Assembly: GCF_003953935.1 (NCBI RefSeq)
Contig: NZ_RXLQ01000020.1
Coordinates: 47,302 to 111,301, forward strand
Length of the DNA: 64,000 bases
Direction: 5' to 3'
Origin: Massilia atriviolacea
GTDB taxonomy: Bacteria; Pseudomonadota; Gammaproteobacteria; Burkholderiales; Burkholderiaceae_D
How positions within the stretch are numbered: position 1 is the first letter of the stretch; every line of letters starts with the position of its first letter. Of the stretch, positions 37,392-48,568 are shown one piece after another. Below the pieces are notes generated by a model, which was not told the origin of the DNA, did no database searches, and saw only the letters and a program-made list of their open reading frames with translations. A program made the translations under genes and the position numbers.

Positions 37392-37526
37392 TTTCCTAAC
37401 CGGGGTCTGCCCCCAATGCCGCTAACTTAAAGCCCGTCATTCTCGCGCAGGCGGGAATGACGGAACTGAGGCTCGGGGGCAAAAGGGCCTATCTTAGCGG
37501 CATTCGGGTCTGACCCGGTTAGGAAA
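37392..37526. repeat. 135-bp nested palindrome
   Basis: Three pairs of inverted arms nest inside one another: TTTCCTAACCGGG (37392-37404) with 37514-37526, AATGCCGCTAA (37415-37425) with 37494-37504, and CCGTCATTC (37434-37442) with 37455-37463. The centre CGCGCAGGCGG resembles widespread REP-type repeats. It starts 8 bases beyond the GH5 stop and could end that transcript as well as being a mobile repeat. Confidence 0.88.
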
Positions 37527-37534
37527 CTATTGGC

Positions 37535-39220
<1,686 letters not shown>

Positions 39221-39263
39221 GGTACGTCTCCAGTGGGTGAGATGACTTGAAGCGGGGCTATGC

Positions 39264-39821
39264 CTACAGCCCGGCAGGTAGCGGCCGGTAACCGGTCACC
39301 GCTGCGACCGCGGCACCCGGGAAGGTGCCGACCAGGGCGTTGTAGCCTTCGGCCGACTTTCCGTAACGGCTGCGCGCATCGGCCAGCGCAAGCTCGTCTT
39401 GCGGCAATTTGCCGCGTAGTTCCTTGAGCGAAGACACCGTCTCCAGCTCGGGCGCACCACGGGTGCCCGCCAGGCGGTACAGCACGCCGGTCAGCTCGCC
39501 CTGGTAGCGCTTGTAATTGTCGACCGCTTCCGGATCGTCGAGCACGCCGCTATTGGTCGGCAGCGCGCTGGCGCGCACCAGGCTGGTACGGGCCTGGTCG
39601 ATGAAGGCCGGATCGAGTCCGCCCGCGCGCGCCGCGCCTTCCAGCGCCGTGCTGGCCAGGCGCGCGCGTTCGGCGTGGATACGGGTCAGGTCGCGCCAAG
39701 CGTCGGCGCCGCCCGCGCGCGCTTCGCTCAGGGCGTTGAAACTGATGGTGCCGGCGACACCGGCGCCGGCGAGTACCACCGCGAGCACGGCGATGGCAGC
39801 GTGGGTTGAACGAAACGTCAT
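39264..39821 (-). CDS. LemA-like secreted or anchored protein
   Basis: A 185-residue protein with an N-terminal hydrophobic segment ([21 protein letters not shown]), then an all-helical body rich in Ala/Arg. The C-terminal pattern [24 protein letters not shown] with YRPLPAG resembles LemA proteins (yN-x-fPg). It has a strong GGAGGACGAGG site. It lies between the two cellulase genes on the same strand, 43 bases from the GH5 start and 84 from the GH48 stop. Its role among cellulases is unclear. Confidence 0.65.
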   Translation of the reverse strand: MTFRSTHAAIAVLAVVLAGAGVAGTISFNALSEARAGGADAWRDLTRIHAERARLASTALEGAARAGGLDPAFIDQARTSLVRASALPTNSGVLDDPEAVDNYKRYQGELTGVLYRLAGTRGAPELETVSSLKELRGKLPQDELALADARSRYGKSAEGYNALVGTFPGAAVAAVTGYRPLPAGL

Positions 39822-39905
39822 CCTCGTCCTCCTGTATTGGGGAAAGCAAATTGCAAATGCGAAAAATCCGCGCGGGCCGGCAAGGCCCGCGCGGACGACT
39901 GACGA

Positions 39906-42900
39906 TTACTTCACAGCGATGGTGCAGCTACGGCCAGCCCAGCTCACGCTGGTCGGCAGCACTTTGGCGCCGCTGTAAGCCAGTTGCATGCCGAACTCGA
40001 CATTGCCGCCGGCGGCGATGGTCGCGTTCCAGCCAGCCGGGGTGGCGCTGAATGCACGGCCGCTCTGGGTCACGACAGCACCCCACGAGTTGGTCAGGGT
40101 CACGTCGCTCGACGCGGTCCAGTTCAGTGCCCAGCCGGTGATCGGCGCGGTACCGGTGTTACGCAGGGTAACGCGCGGCACCTGGCCTGCGCCCCAGTCG
40201 TTGGTGGTGTCGAAGTCGACAGCGCAACCGCCGGTCTGCACATCTTTGTCCGCTTCGGTGGCGACCGCGTTGACGGTCGTTGCCGTCGGTGCGCTCACGG
40301 CGAAGGTGGCGCTGCCGTTGAGCGTGTCGGCGTCGACGGCGGCGGCAATCGTCACCGGCTGGGTCACGTTCCAGTTCGCTGGCGTGAAGGTCAGCGTGGC
40401 GCCGCCGGCCAGCGACAGGTCGGTGTCGCCGCTCAGACGGGCGACGCTGACCGTGACATTGGCTTTTGGCGCCGCACCCAGGCGGACCTGGAAGGTGCGC
40501 GATGCGCCTTCCGGTACCGACAGCGGTGCGCCGGTCACGACCAGCGACACCGGAATGACGACGTCGCGGTCGGCTTCGGTTGCCACCGTCGTGGCGCTCA
40601 GGTAGCCAGGCGCCGTGAAGGTGAAGTTGGCGCTGCCGTTGACTGCATCGGCATCCGGCGCGGCGCTGATCCCCACGGCCTGCTGCACGTTGTAGTTCGC
40701 CGGGGTGAACAGCAGGCTGGCCTGCGGTGCGCTCAGGTCGACGTCGCCGCCGGCCGCCTTGGCGACGGCCACCGTGACGTTGGCGGCAGGCGCTTTCGAC
40801 AGGCTCACGCTCACGCTGGCGGTGCCGCCTTCCGGCACGCTGACGGCGTTGGTGCTGGCCACGATCGACGGCGTGCTGGTGCCGCCGACGATGTTGGCGT
40901 AGTCAGCCAGCGCATTGGCGATGTCGGCCTGGGCCCAGAAGCGGTGGTAGCGCCAGGTCGGTGCCGGACCGCCATCGAGGTAGGCTTTCAGCTTCGGCCA
41001 CTGCGGATCGTCCTTGTATTTCGGACGGATGCTCAGGAACGTCGCGCTCGAATCGATCACAGCGCCCTGGGCGTTGGTGCCGGTCCAGCCCTGTGGAATG
41101 TACACGCCCGAACCCGTCGCCGGATCGTAAGGCTGGGTGAAGCGCTTGTAGTCGGCGCGCGTTTCGTCGACCACCAGGCCGACCGAATCCTGGTGCTTGG
41201 CCCACATGCGGTCCAGCAGCTGCTTGGCCAGCGCTTTTGCCGGCTCGTTGTTGGCTTTGGCGCCGTAGTAGATCAGGGTACGGGCCAGGGCCGCTGCGAT
41301 ACCGACGTCGTTGGTGCTGTCGACGATCTTCACGCGCAGGCCGGCATTCGCGCCGGGCGCCGCCGCATTCCAGGTGTCGGGCGCGCCGCTCCATGCCAGG
41401 GTGTTCGGGATGGTGTAGGTGCCGTCCGCTTTCAGGACCGTGTTGGCCGATGCCCAGGCAACCCATTTGTCCAGGACCGTCTTGGCGCGCGCGTCGCCGC
41501 TGGCGTAGTAGTATTCGGCGACGCGCTGCATCGACCAGGCCTGGAAGCCGAACCAGGTGTTCGACGCCGGATCGTGGTAGACCGGTTTTTCATCGTAGAA
41601 CATGCCGTGGAAGGTCGGCGTGCCTGCCGGTGGGGTCAGGTAATCGCCGCCCCAGCTGTTGGTCGCGCCGCCGGCGATCGCGCCGTCAGCCGATTGCAGC
41701 CAGCGGTAGAATTCCATCTGGCGGGTCAGGCTCTTGCCCCAGTCGCCAGCGGCGGTCGGCGACAGCGGCTTGAATTCGGCCTGGGTCGACAGCGCCCATG
41801 CGGCCAGCGGATTCTGGTAGCCGAAGTGGTTGTGGCTCGAACCGATGCGCCATGCCCAGCCGGCGTTGGTGTCGGTCGCGCCGCCCCATGCGTAGTACCA
41901 GCTCATCAGGTAGTGCTGATTGTCGCGTTCGCCTTGAGCATTTTGCTGGCCATTGCCGCCTGGGCACGAATTGGCGTTGGTGCAATTGCCGATTTTCTTG
42001 AAGTACTTGTCGAACATGGCGTAACGCAAGAAGTCACCCATCTTCGCGGCTTTGGCGACCAGGTCGGCCACTTGCGCGCTCTTGCCTTGCTCCTTGGCCC
42101 AGACCGACGCCCAGTACACGGCTTGCACGGCGCGCGCATCGGCGTCGGGTGCGTTGGTGTAGCGGAATTGCTTGGCGCGGTTATTGTCGCCGATGAACAG
42201 GCCGAGGAAGCCTTCGCCGCCGCCGTTTTTGCCCCATTTAAAGGTTTCGCACGATGGGTGCGGGACGGTTTCCCAGACCGATTCCTGCGAACCGCGCTGG
42301 AAGGTGTTGATGTACGACGGACGCGTGGTGCCGTCGCCGCATTTGCCGTAGCCGTACCAGTTATCCACGTCCAGCAGCCAGTGCATGCCGTAGATATTGC
42401 TGGTCCCGTAGGTCGATTTCAGTTCGTTGGCGATCGGATCCTGGCCGACCGGTACGCCGCCGTTCAGCGGCGCCGGGTAGCTTTTCGGCAGGTCGTATTC
42501 GGCCGCGTAGGTGGCCGGCTTGCCCGGATTGTAGAAGTTGTTGGTCGGCTGGTCCGACTGCGATGGAATGATGTACTTTTCCATGTTGGCCCAGGCCGCG
42601 TTCAGCGGACCCCAGTCGCCGGTGGCGCGGCCGTACTGCGCCTCCATCCACAGCCAGTAGCTGTACGCTTCCGAGGTGGTTTCGTGGCCGTGGTCCGGCG
42701 CTTCGACCATCAGCGTTTCGATCGAGTGGTACGGCACGCCTTCCTTGCTGAAGTAGCCGTTCGCAGGATCTTTCATCTTCTTGTACTGGGTCAGGAAGCG
42801 CTGCGTGTATTCCGCATCGGCGGCGGCGTGGGCCGTTGCCATCATCGGCAGGCTGATCGCGGCGGCGGATGCGGCCGTGATCGACAGGGCCAGCAGGCCG

Positions 42901-42992
42901 CGCATCGCGCTGCGCGCCAGGTTGCGGCCGCTGCCGCTGTTACGCAGGGCGTTGGTCACCGCGTTCAGTTTAATGTTGGACATCGAATTCAT
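39906..42992 (-). CDS. Secreted GH48 cellobiohydrolase with two beta modules and CBM2
   Basis: A 1,028-residue exported enzyme. A long signal peptide ends about residue 57 ([10 protein letters not shown]). The GH48 catalytic domain (about 58-700) has the probable acid Glu108 in [28 protein letters not shown] and [16 protein letters not shown]. Two Calx-beta-like repeats of about 105 residues follow ([31 protein letters not shown]). A CBM2 ends the protein ([15 protein letters not shown] to [12 protein letters not shown]). GH48 cuts from cellulose reducing ends. The start has GAGGAG upstream. It is known mainly from Clostridia and Actinobacteria. Confidence 0.94.
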   Translation of the reverse strand: MNSMSNIKLNAVTNALRNSGSGRNLARSAMRGLLALSITAASAAAISLPMMATAHAAADAEYTQRFLTQYKKMKDPANGYFSKEGVPYHSIETLMVEAPDHGHETTSEAYSYWLWMEAQYGRATGDWGPLNAAWANMEKYIIPSQSDQPTNNFYNPGKPATYAAEYDLPKSYPAPLNGGVPVGQDPIANELKSTYGTSNIYGMHWLLDVDNWYGYGKCGDGTTRPSYINTFQRGSQESVWETVPHPSCETFKWGKNGGGEGFLGLFIGDNNRAKQFRYTNAPDADARAVQAVYWASVWAKEQGKSAQVADLVAKAAKMGDFLRYAMFDKYFKKIGNCTNANSCPGGNGQQNAQGERDNQHYLMSWYYAWGGATDTNAGWAWRIGSSHNHFGYQNPLAAWALSTQAEFKPLSPTAAGDWGKSLTRQMEFYRWLQSADGAIAGGATNSWGGDYLTPPAGTPTFHGMFYDEKPVYHDPASNTWFGFQAWSMQRVAEYYYASGDARAKTVLDKWVAWASANTVLKADGTYTIPNTLAWSGAPDTWNAAAPGANAGLRVKIVDSTNDVGIAAALARTLIYYGAKANNEPAKALAKQLLDRMWAKHQDSVGLVVDETRADYKRFTQPYDPATGSGVYIPQGWTGTNAQGAVIDSSATFLSIRPKYKDDPQWPKLKAYLDGGPAPTWRYHRFWAQADIANALADYANIVGGTSTPSIVASTNAVSVPEGGTASVSVSLSKAPAANVTVAVAKAAGGDVDLSAPQASLLFTPANYNVQQAVGISAAPDADAVNGSANFTFTAPGYLSATTVATEADRDVVIPVSLVVTGAPLSVPEGASRTFQVRLGAAPKANVTVSVARLSGDTDLSLAGGATLTFTPANWNVTQPVTIAAAVDADTLNGSATFAVSAPTATTVNAVATEADKDVQTGGCAVDFDTTNDWGAGQVPRVTLRNTGTAPITGWALNWTASSDVTLTNSWGAVVTQSGRAFSATPAGWNATIAAGGNVEFGMQLAYSGAKVLPTSVSWAGRSCTIAVK

Positions 42993-43316
42993 TCAGGAGT
43001 CTCCTCGCAATTGTCGTACTTTATGGCGTCCGTGATGCACGTACGCCGGCATGGTTGTCGCCGTCTTTCCGGATGCACCGGTGCGGATGGCGCTTGTTTC
43101 AGTGTTTCCCGCGTTCCGGTCCGTGGCGGGCGGCCACGGCGCGGTTCGCGTTGCGCCGGCCGCCGCCTGCCGAAGCAGGAAGCAACTTGCGCCCGAAGAC
43201 AGGTGGATGCCTTCGTTGCCCATGTGCGCCGCACCTTCCACTGCCCAGAGCAAGGCTGCGGCGCCCACGGCGCCTGTGCGGCGGAGCCGGCCATGCCGTC
43301 CCCGCATTACACAGGC

Positions 43317-43332
43317 TTGAAAACGTTTTCAA
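43317..43332. promoter_or_regulatory. LacI/GalR-type operator, perfect palindrome
   Basis: TTGAAAACGTTTTCAA is a 16-base perfect palindrome 325 bases upstream of GH48. It fits TGAAANCGNTTTCA, the form recognised by LacI/GalR-family regulators (the CG centre is their hallmark). No LacI-family gene lies in the window. Confidence 0.65.
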
Positions 43333-43799
43333 CTCTTTTCCAAAAAAAACGATCAACCGACCGTTTTTTTGTCGAATCTCCGTGGCGACGGACGTGTCCG
43401 GGCCAAGGCACACCATCGGATAACAAATTCATCTTGTCGCCTAGGTATTGACGCAATGTATCGCCTGCAAAGGTTAAATGTCAAGAACGCAAAAATGTCG
43501 TTTTTTGCATTGCACATATAGCAATTGCTGGGCGAAAACAGGAGTGTCGATGGGGGAGCATTTCGGAACCGTTTCCAGAAAAAAGAACAAGTAGCGCCTT
43601 CAACGGCGGGGCTTTCATGGATTTCATAGAAAAACAGGCCCGAAACGACGCAAAATAATGATGCTTACTGTTCAAGATCACCTGCGAAAAAGAAATGTTA
43701 AATTCCTTGGCGTTCCTATGTCGGGTGGGTCGCTGAACAGCGTGCGAGAGCGCCAGACATGCGTGGCGAAAAAGTGACGCTTTAAAATTTGACAACCCT

Positions 43800-43813
43800 T
43801 GAAATCGCTTTCA
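43800..43813. promoter_or_regulatory. Second LacI/GalR-type operator
   Basis: TGAAATCGCTTTCA matches the same TGAAANCGNTTTCA pattern as 43317-43332. It lies just behind TTTAAAATTTGACAACC, and upstream of the thioredoxin-fold gene as well as of GH48, so either side could be regulated. Confidence 0.5.
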
Positions 43814-44026
43814 TGCTAAATAATTCTTTACTTGTGCGTTTTCTGCCGGGCAAGCGGAAAAGTGAGCTTATTTGCACCGGCTCCGGTGCTAACATCCGCG
43901 TGTTCATGCAGGCGAAGTGGGACGTGGTGCCCATCGGCGCCGGCACCCAGCCCTGTCTGCGCGCCCGCATCCGCACGCCGCACCGCATGCGCATGCTCTG
44001 ACACCACTCACCAAGGAAACCGAACG

Positions 44027-44848
44027 ATGAAGTTCATGAAATTTGCCGTCGCCGCCGGCGCCGCGCTGGGCTGCACCATGGCATACGCCGCCAAGGTGAC
44101 CGAACTCAAACCGACGGAGGTCGATGCCTTCCTGTCCCGGCCCGGCTACGTGGTGGTGCAGCTGACCTCGCCCGATCGCGGCTGCACCTACTGCATCGGC
44201 GCCGACCGGACCTTCGACCAGGCGGCGGCCGAATCGAGCGCACCCGATACCGTCTTCGCGCGCGTGCAGTGGCCGCTCTGGCACAAGGCGCCGAACCTCG
44301 GGTCGCGCATCGGCACCGGCGGCGTGCCGCGCCAGATCGTGTTCAAGGATGGCAAGGAGCAGCGCCAGGCCGGCGGGCGTCCGCAAAGCGCGAGCGCGCT
44401 GCTGGCCCATATCGACAAAATTCGCCAGCTGCCGCCGGCGCCGGGCAGGGATGTGACCCAGGATTCCATGCCGGAGCCGGCCGCGCCGGCGCCGCAGACA
44501 CCGCTGACGGCAGCCCAGCAGGACGTGCTGCGCCTGTACACGCGCAAGGACCTGTTCAAGGAACTGGTGGCGGCATGCGGCAAGGTCACGCCGCCGAAAG
44601 CGGTCGCTTATGACCGGGCCCTGCAAACGTGGACGGTGGCGCATGCGGCCGCGCTCAACCAAGCGGCCATGCTGAAACTCTCGCGCACCAGCCGCGCCGA
44701 CGCCAGCGAAGAAACCGCGCTCGCGCAGCGCGACATGCGCGATATGGAAGCGTGGATGGCGAAAGAGCTCAACATGACCCGTGCCAGGGGGCCGGACGCG
44801 CACAGTTGCGGCGTCCTCGCCGCCCATCTGGAAGCCGGCAAGCCTTAA
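44027..44848 (+). CDS. Secreted thioredoxin-fold protein with CxxC
   Basis: A 273-residue exported protein (signal peptide KFAVAAGAALGCTMAYA). Residues about 25-135 look like a thioredoxin fold: FLSRPGYVVVQLTSPDRGCTYCIG with a CTYC site, then GTGGVPRQIVFKDGK carrying the cis-Pro. A Pro-rich hinge (PEPAAPAPQTPL) leads to a helical C-terminal domain of about 120 residues that I do not recognise. It probably handles disulfides in the periplasm. The ATG at 44027 follows AAGGAAACC. Confidence 0.72.
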   Translation: MKFMKFAVAAGAALGCTMAYAAKVTELKPTEVDAFLSRPGYVVVQLTSPDRGCTYCIGADRTFDQAAAESSAPDTVFARVQWPLWHKAPNLGSRIGTGGVPRQIVFKDGKEQRQAGGRPQSASALLAHIDKIRQLPPAPGRDVTQDSMPEPAAPAPQTPLTAAQQDVLRLYTRKDLFKELVAACGKVTPPKAVAYDRALQTWTVAHAAALNQAAMLKLSRTSRADASEETALAQRDMRDMEAWMAKELNMTRARGPDAHSCGVLAAHLEAGKP

Positions 44849-45306
44849 TCCGGGTGGCCGTGCGCGCGGTGGGTCATCGCGTGCGCCGCCTCGCGCAGCA
44901 ACTGGGCGGCGCGCTGCGCATCGCGCGGGTAGCCCAGCGCGCCTTCCTGCACGTACATCGCCATCTGCTGCAGCGCTTCCGGGTGCTCCAGGTCCGCTGC
45001 CGCCTCCAGCCAGCGGCGCGCGGCCGCCAGGTCCGCCGCACAGCCCTCCCCCGCCGCCAGCATGGCCGACAGGGTGAACATGGCCGGCGCATGGCCGCGC
45101 CGCGCGCTCGATGCGATCAGCGCGAAGGCCTGCGTCGGCTCGCGCGCCACGCCGATGCCGTTGCGGACCATGCGCCCCAGGTCATACGCGGCTTGCGCAT
45201 CCTGCGCCGCCGCCTGCCGCAGGCGCGCCACGTCGCCGCCGTCGAGCGGCTGCGCATGCACCGCGCCGCCGGCCAGCAGCGCCGCCAGCAAGCAGCTCCG
45301 GATCAT
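44845..45306 (-). CDS. Secreted Sel1-repeat protein
   Basis: A 153-residue exported protein (signal peptide MIRSCLLAALLAGGAVHA). Three Sel1-like helical repeats can be read: DAQAAYDLGRMVRNGIGVAR, HAPAMFTLSAMLAAGEGCAA and HPEALQQMAMYVQEGALGYP. Such repeats bind partner proteins. The ATG overlaps the cpdB stop by four bases (ATGA), so the two are coupled. The 3' end overlaps the convergent thioredoxin-fold gene by four bases. Confidence 0.82.
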   Translation of the reverse strand: MIRSCLLAALLAGGAVHAQPLDGGDVARLRQAAAQDAQAAYDLGRMVRNGIGVAREPTQAFALIASSARRGHAPAMFTLSAMLAAGEGCAADLAAARRWLEAAADLEHPEALQQMAMYVQEGALGYPRDAQRAAQLLREAAHAMTHRAHGHPD

Positions 45307-47303
45307 TTCGACAGGTCGAGCGCGTACAACGCAAAGCCCTTGCCCATGCCATCGTCGGCGCGCACTTGCGACACGTTGGCAAGGCCGGCCTGCTGCGCCA
45401 GCGGCAGCAGGCCCGGCGCCGAATGGAACACCACCGGGCCGGCGGTGCGCACCCTGGCAAAGCGCCAGCTGCGCTGCTGGCCGTGCTGCGCGCGCGTGAG
45501 GTGCCTGACGTCCTTGATGTAGGCGATCAGGACCTCCCGGTTGGCGTCCGGCGCCGCCACGGCGGTCTTGCTGCCGTCCAGGCCCGGAAAACCGCCGCCG
45601 CCGCTGGCGCGGTAGTTATTTGTCGCCACCAAAAATTCGTTCGAGGCATTGACCGGCTTGTCGCGGAAGCGCAGGTTCTTGATGCGCTGGCCCGGCACCT
45701 TGGTGACGTCGATCTCGTAGCTGACGTCCTTCGACGTGATGGCGTCGAAGTTATAGGTCGGGAAGGCGGTGTTGATCAGCTCCTGCGGCGTGGCCAGGTC
45801 CGGGTCGATGGTGTTGAAGCGCCCTGCCGCGTGTTCCAGCCAGGCTTTCAGCTCGCCGCCATTGACCTTCACCGCGTACAGCGAATTCGGATACAGGTAC
45901 AGGTCGGCCGCATTGTTGAGCGCCAGGCTGCCGGCTTTCACGTCGGTGTAATCGGTCACGCCGGCGCTGCCGCCCTTGAACGGCGACGCCATCGACAGCA
46001 CCGGCAGCGCCGCGTACTGCGGCAGGTTGGCCTTGACGTACTTCGCGACGTACTCGGTCTGCGCCTGGTTGACCACCGCAATCGCCGTCACGTCGCCCAC
46101 ATCGGCAAAATAGCTGGACATGCGGAAGTCGGTCGCCCCTACCGGCGTCTTGACGTAGCGGATGGTCGCCTCGTGCTCGCCCGCGACCAGCGCCGCAATC
46201 GCCGGATCGGGCGCGACGAACGATTTGTCGGCCTGCTGCGCGGCGCGCGCTTCCACGGTGGTCTTGCTGCGGTCGACCACCCAGCGCTGGCCGTCGTACG
46301 ACAGGTGCAGGCCGATCACGCCGAGGTGCTTGCCCCACAGGTTGGCCATCACGGTGGGCACGCCGTTGACCAGGCCCTTGACCTTGTCCACGCCCGGCAG
46401 GTTGAATTGCGGGACGGTGCTGGCCGCGTTCGGGAACGGCAGGTGCGAGTGCCCGATCAGCATGGCGTCGATGCCGGGCACCTTGGACAAATGCCAGTTC
46501 CCGTTTTCCATCGACGGCGCGTACGTGCTGTCGTCGAGGCCGCCGTGCGAGATCGCCACCACCAGGTCGGCCCCTTGCGCGCGCATTTCGGGGATGAACT
46601 TGGACGCCGTCTCGCGCAGCCCTTCGGTGTAGACCTTCCCTTCCAGCCAGCGCTTGTCCCACGACAGGATGGTCGGCGGCGCAAAGCCGATGATGCCTAC
46701 CTTAAGCGTCGTCGTCACCGGCTTGCCGTCGGCGTCCGTCGCCGTGATCTGCTTGTCGATGATGCGGTACGGCGCGAACAGCGGCCTGGCGGTCTTGATG
46801 CTGTAGACGTTGGCCAGCACCTGCGGAAAGGCCGGGCCGGCGCAGCGCGGCTTGCTGGCGTCGACGCCATCGACCTCGAAGCGGTTGCCGGTCACCTGGC
46901 TCAGGTACGCCAGGCCGTAATTGAATTCGTGGTTGCCGATCCCGCCGCCGTCGTAAGCGAGCCTGTTCATCACCTTGTAGATGGCCAGCGTCTGCTCGCA
47001 CTTGAGCGGATTGGCCAGCGCCTGGTAGTCGGCCAGCGCGCTGCCCTGGATGGTGTCGCCGTTATCGAACAGCAGATTGTTCGGAAACTCGCGGCGCGCC
47101 TGCGCGATCAGGGAGGCGGTGCGGTCCAGGCCCAGCGACGGTTCCGGCGCCAGCTTGAAGTAATCGTATCCGAGCACGTTCGAATGCAGGTCGGTCGTTT
47201 CCATCACGCCGACGACGGCCGTGGCCCCTTTGGGCGGGGTGGCGGCAGCGGCGGCGGCGCAGAACATCAGGGGCAGGACGGGAATGCAAATTTGATAACG
47301 CAT
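45303..47303 (-). CDS. cpdB: 2',3'-cyclic-nucleotide 2'-phosphodiesterase/3'-nucleotidase
   Basis: Periplasmic bifunctional enzyme that turns 2',3'-cyclic nucleotides into nucleosides and phosphate. The 666 residues have a signal peptide (VLPLMFCAAAAAA) and the metallophosphatase motifs METTDLHSN, LFDNGDTIQGS, GNHEFNYG, AISHGGLDD and LIGHSHLPFP. The C-terminal 5'-nucleotidase domain contains YLYPNSLYAVKVNG and NNYRASGGGGFPGL. The ATG at 47303 just ahead of the signal peptide is chosen over a reading from 47501 that crosses the prfB promoter. It is coupled to the sel1 gene. Confidence 0.93.
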   Translation of the reverse strand: MRYQICIPVLPLMFCAAAAAATPPKGATAVVGVMETTDLHSNVLGYDYFKLAPEPSLGLDRTASLIAQARREFPNNLLFDNGDTIQGSALADYQALANPLKCEQTLAIYKVMNRLAYDGGGIGNHEFNYGLAYLSQVTGNRFEVDGVDASKPRCAGPAFPQVLANVYSIKTARPLFAPYRIIDKQITATDADGKPVTTTLKVGIIGFAPPTILSWDKRWLEGKVYTEGLRETASKFIPEMRAQGADLVVAISHGGLDDSTYAPSMENGNWHLSKVPGIDAMLIGHSHLPFPNAASTVPQFNLPGVDKVKGLVNGVPTVMANLWGKHLGVIGLHLSYDGQRWVVDRSKTTVEARAAQQADKSFVAPDPAIAALVAGEHEATIRYVKTPVGATDFRMSSYFADVGDVTAIAVVNQAQTEYVAKYVKANLPQYAALPVLSMASPFKGGSAGVTDYTDVKAGSLALNNAADLYLYPNSLYAVKVNGGELKAWLEHAAGRFNTIDPDLATPQELINTAFPTYNFDAITSKDVSYEIDVTKVPGQRIKNLRFRDKPVNASNEFLVATNNYRASGGGGFPGLDGSKTAVAAPDANREVLIAYIKDVRHLTRAQHGQQRSWRFARVRTAGPVVFHSAPGLLPLAQQAGLANVSQVRADDGMGKGFALYALDLSK

Positions 47304-47413
47304 AGGGGCGATTTTCGGCGAGTGGCGGGGGCTAATTCGCGCCATCATACGCAGCGCCGCCACACCGATCAAGCCGGGTACGCGGCGAGGACCGGAAATG
47401 TGGCGCGCTGGGG

Positions 47414-47419
47414 TATAAT
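47414..47419 (+). promoter_or_regulatory. Probable -10 box of prfB
   Basis: A consensus TATAAT preceded by GGGG sits 41 bases upstream of the prfB ATG. No good -35 hexamer stands 16-18 bases ahead, so the assignment rests on the -10 alone. Confidence 0.45.
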
Positions 47420-47460
47420 CGAAGGTTCGATTTAACCAATTCAATAAGACCGGAAACGCC

Positions 47461-48565
47461 ATGGAAGCCGAACGCATTAACGCCCTCTCCGCCCTGCTCA
47501 ACGACCTGACGGATCGTGAAGCCGAACTTCGGAGGTATCTTTGACTTCGATAAGAAGTCGGAGAAGCTCGAACAAGTCAACGAAGAACTAGAAGATCCGA
47601 CCGTCTGGAACGATCCGAAACGCGCCCAGGCGCTCGGTAAGGAGAAGAAGGAGCTGGAAGGCGTCGTCCATACCCTGATCAAGGCGGACGCCGACCTGAA
47701 GGACGCGAACGACCTGTTCGCCATGGCGCGCGAAGAAAACGACGACGACACGCTCGAAGCGGTCATCGTCGACGCCGACGCCATCAAGGCCGTGGTCGAA
47801 GCGATGGAGTTCCGCCGCATGTTCGGCAACCCGATGGACGCCAATAACTGCTTCATCGACATCCAGGCCGGCGCCGGCGGTACCGAAGCCCAGGACTGGG
47901 CCTCGATGCTGCTGCGTCAATACCTGCGCTACTGCGAACGCAAGGGCTTCAAGGTCGACATCCTGGAACAGTCCGACGGCGAGGTGGCCGGCATCAAGAC
48001 CGCCACCCTGAAGGTCGAAGGCGAATACGCCTACGGCCACCTGCGCACCGAAACCGGCGTGCACCGCCTGGTGCGCAAGTCGCCGTTCGACTCGGCCAAC
48101 GGCCGCCATACCTCGTTTACCAGCCTGTTCGTGTACCCGGAAGTGGACGACTCGATCGAGATCGACGTCAACCCGGCCGATATCCGCGTCGATACGTACC
48201 GCGCCTCCGGCGCCGGCGGTCAGCACATCAACAAGACCGACTCCGCGGTCCGCATGACGCACGGCCCGACCGGCATCGTGGTCCAGTGCCAGAACGACCG
48301 CAGCCAGCACCGCAACCGCGCCGAAGCGATGGAAATGCTCAAGGCCAAGCTGTACGAGCACGAACTGCGCAAGCGCATGAGCGAACAGCAGAAGCTGGAA
48401 GACTCGAAGACCGACGTGGGCTGGGGCCACCAGATCCGTTCCTACGTGCTCGATCAGTCGCGCATCAAGGATCTGCGCACCAACTTCGAAACCGGTAACA
48501 CCAAGGGCGTGCTGGACGGCGACCTGGACGACTTCATTTCGGCCTCACTCAAGCAAGGCGTGTAA
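47461..48565 (+). CDS. prfB: Peptide chain release factor 2, with programmed +1 frameshift
   Basis: RF2 reads UGA and UAA stops and triggers peptide release. The gene starts [19 protein letters not shown], runs 27 codons to an in-frame TGA at 47542-47544, and continues after a +1 shift (CTT TGA C) as [19 protein letters not shown], giving 367 residues (365 in E. coli). Stop-recognition SPF is in [12 protein letters not shown]; the GGQ loop is [17 protein letters not shown] single-frame reading from 47516 lacks the true N-terminus. A HAD phosphatase gene and lysS follow. Confidence 0.96.
47531..47545 (+). promoter_or_regulatory. prfB: prfB autoregulatory frameshift site
   Basis: The internal Shine-Dalgarno GGAGG (47531-47535), a short spacer and CTT TGA C (47539-47545) form the classic RF2 recoding signal. 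When RF2 is scarce the ribosome slips +1 and makes more RF2; when it is plentiful, translation stops at TGA. Confidence 0.95.
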
Positions 48566-48568
48566 TCC

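Larger units (their letters stand above)
42993..44026. other. 1-kb gene-free region upstream of GH48
   Basis: No convincing gene is present: the candidate readings lack ribosome sites and family likeness. It holds two LacI-type palindromes (43317-43332, 43800-43813), an imperfect one (GGAACCGTTTCC, 43565-43576), an A/T-run inverted repeat (43343-43351 with 43362-43370) and GCACCGG-CT-CCGGTGC at 43876-43891. The half from 43320 to 43870 is distinctly AT-richer. It most likely carries the regulatory DNA of the cellulase genes. Confidence 0.5.

Noticed and set aside
39984-43451. 1,155-codon open reading antisense to GH48
   Set aside because: It covers a clear GH48-CBM2 gene with signal peptide and ribosome site on the other strand; the antisense product has no motif.
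43481-43795. 104-codon minus-strand reading in the AT-richer gap
   Set aside because: No ribosome site, odd composition, and it overlaps the imperfect GGAACCGTTTCC palindrome.
43789-44001. 70-codon reading ahead of the thioredoxin-fold gene
   Set aside because: Opens at a TTG inside promoter-like DNA or at ATG 43813 without a ribosome site; the product has no family likeness. A real small gene cannot be excluded.
47516-48565. prfB starting at 47516 as a single-frame gene
   Set aside because: That reading begins inside the leader in the wrong frame; the true gene starts at 47461 and shifts at the TGA, as in other bacteria.
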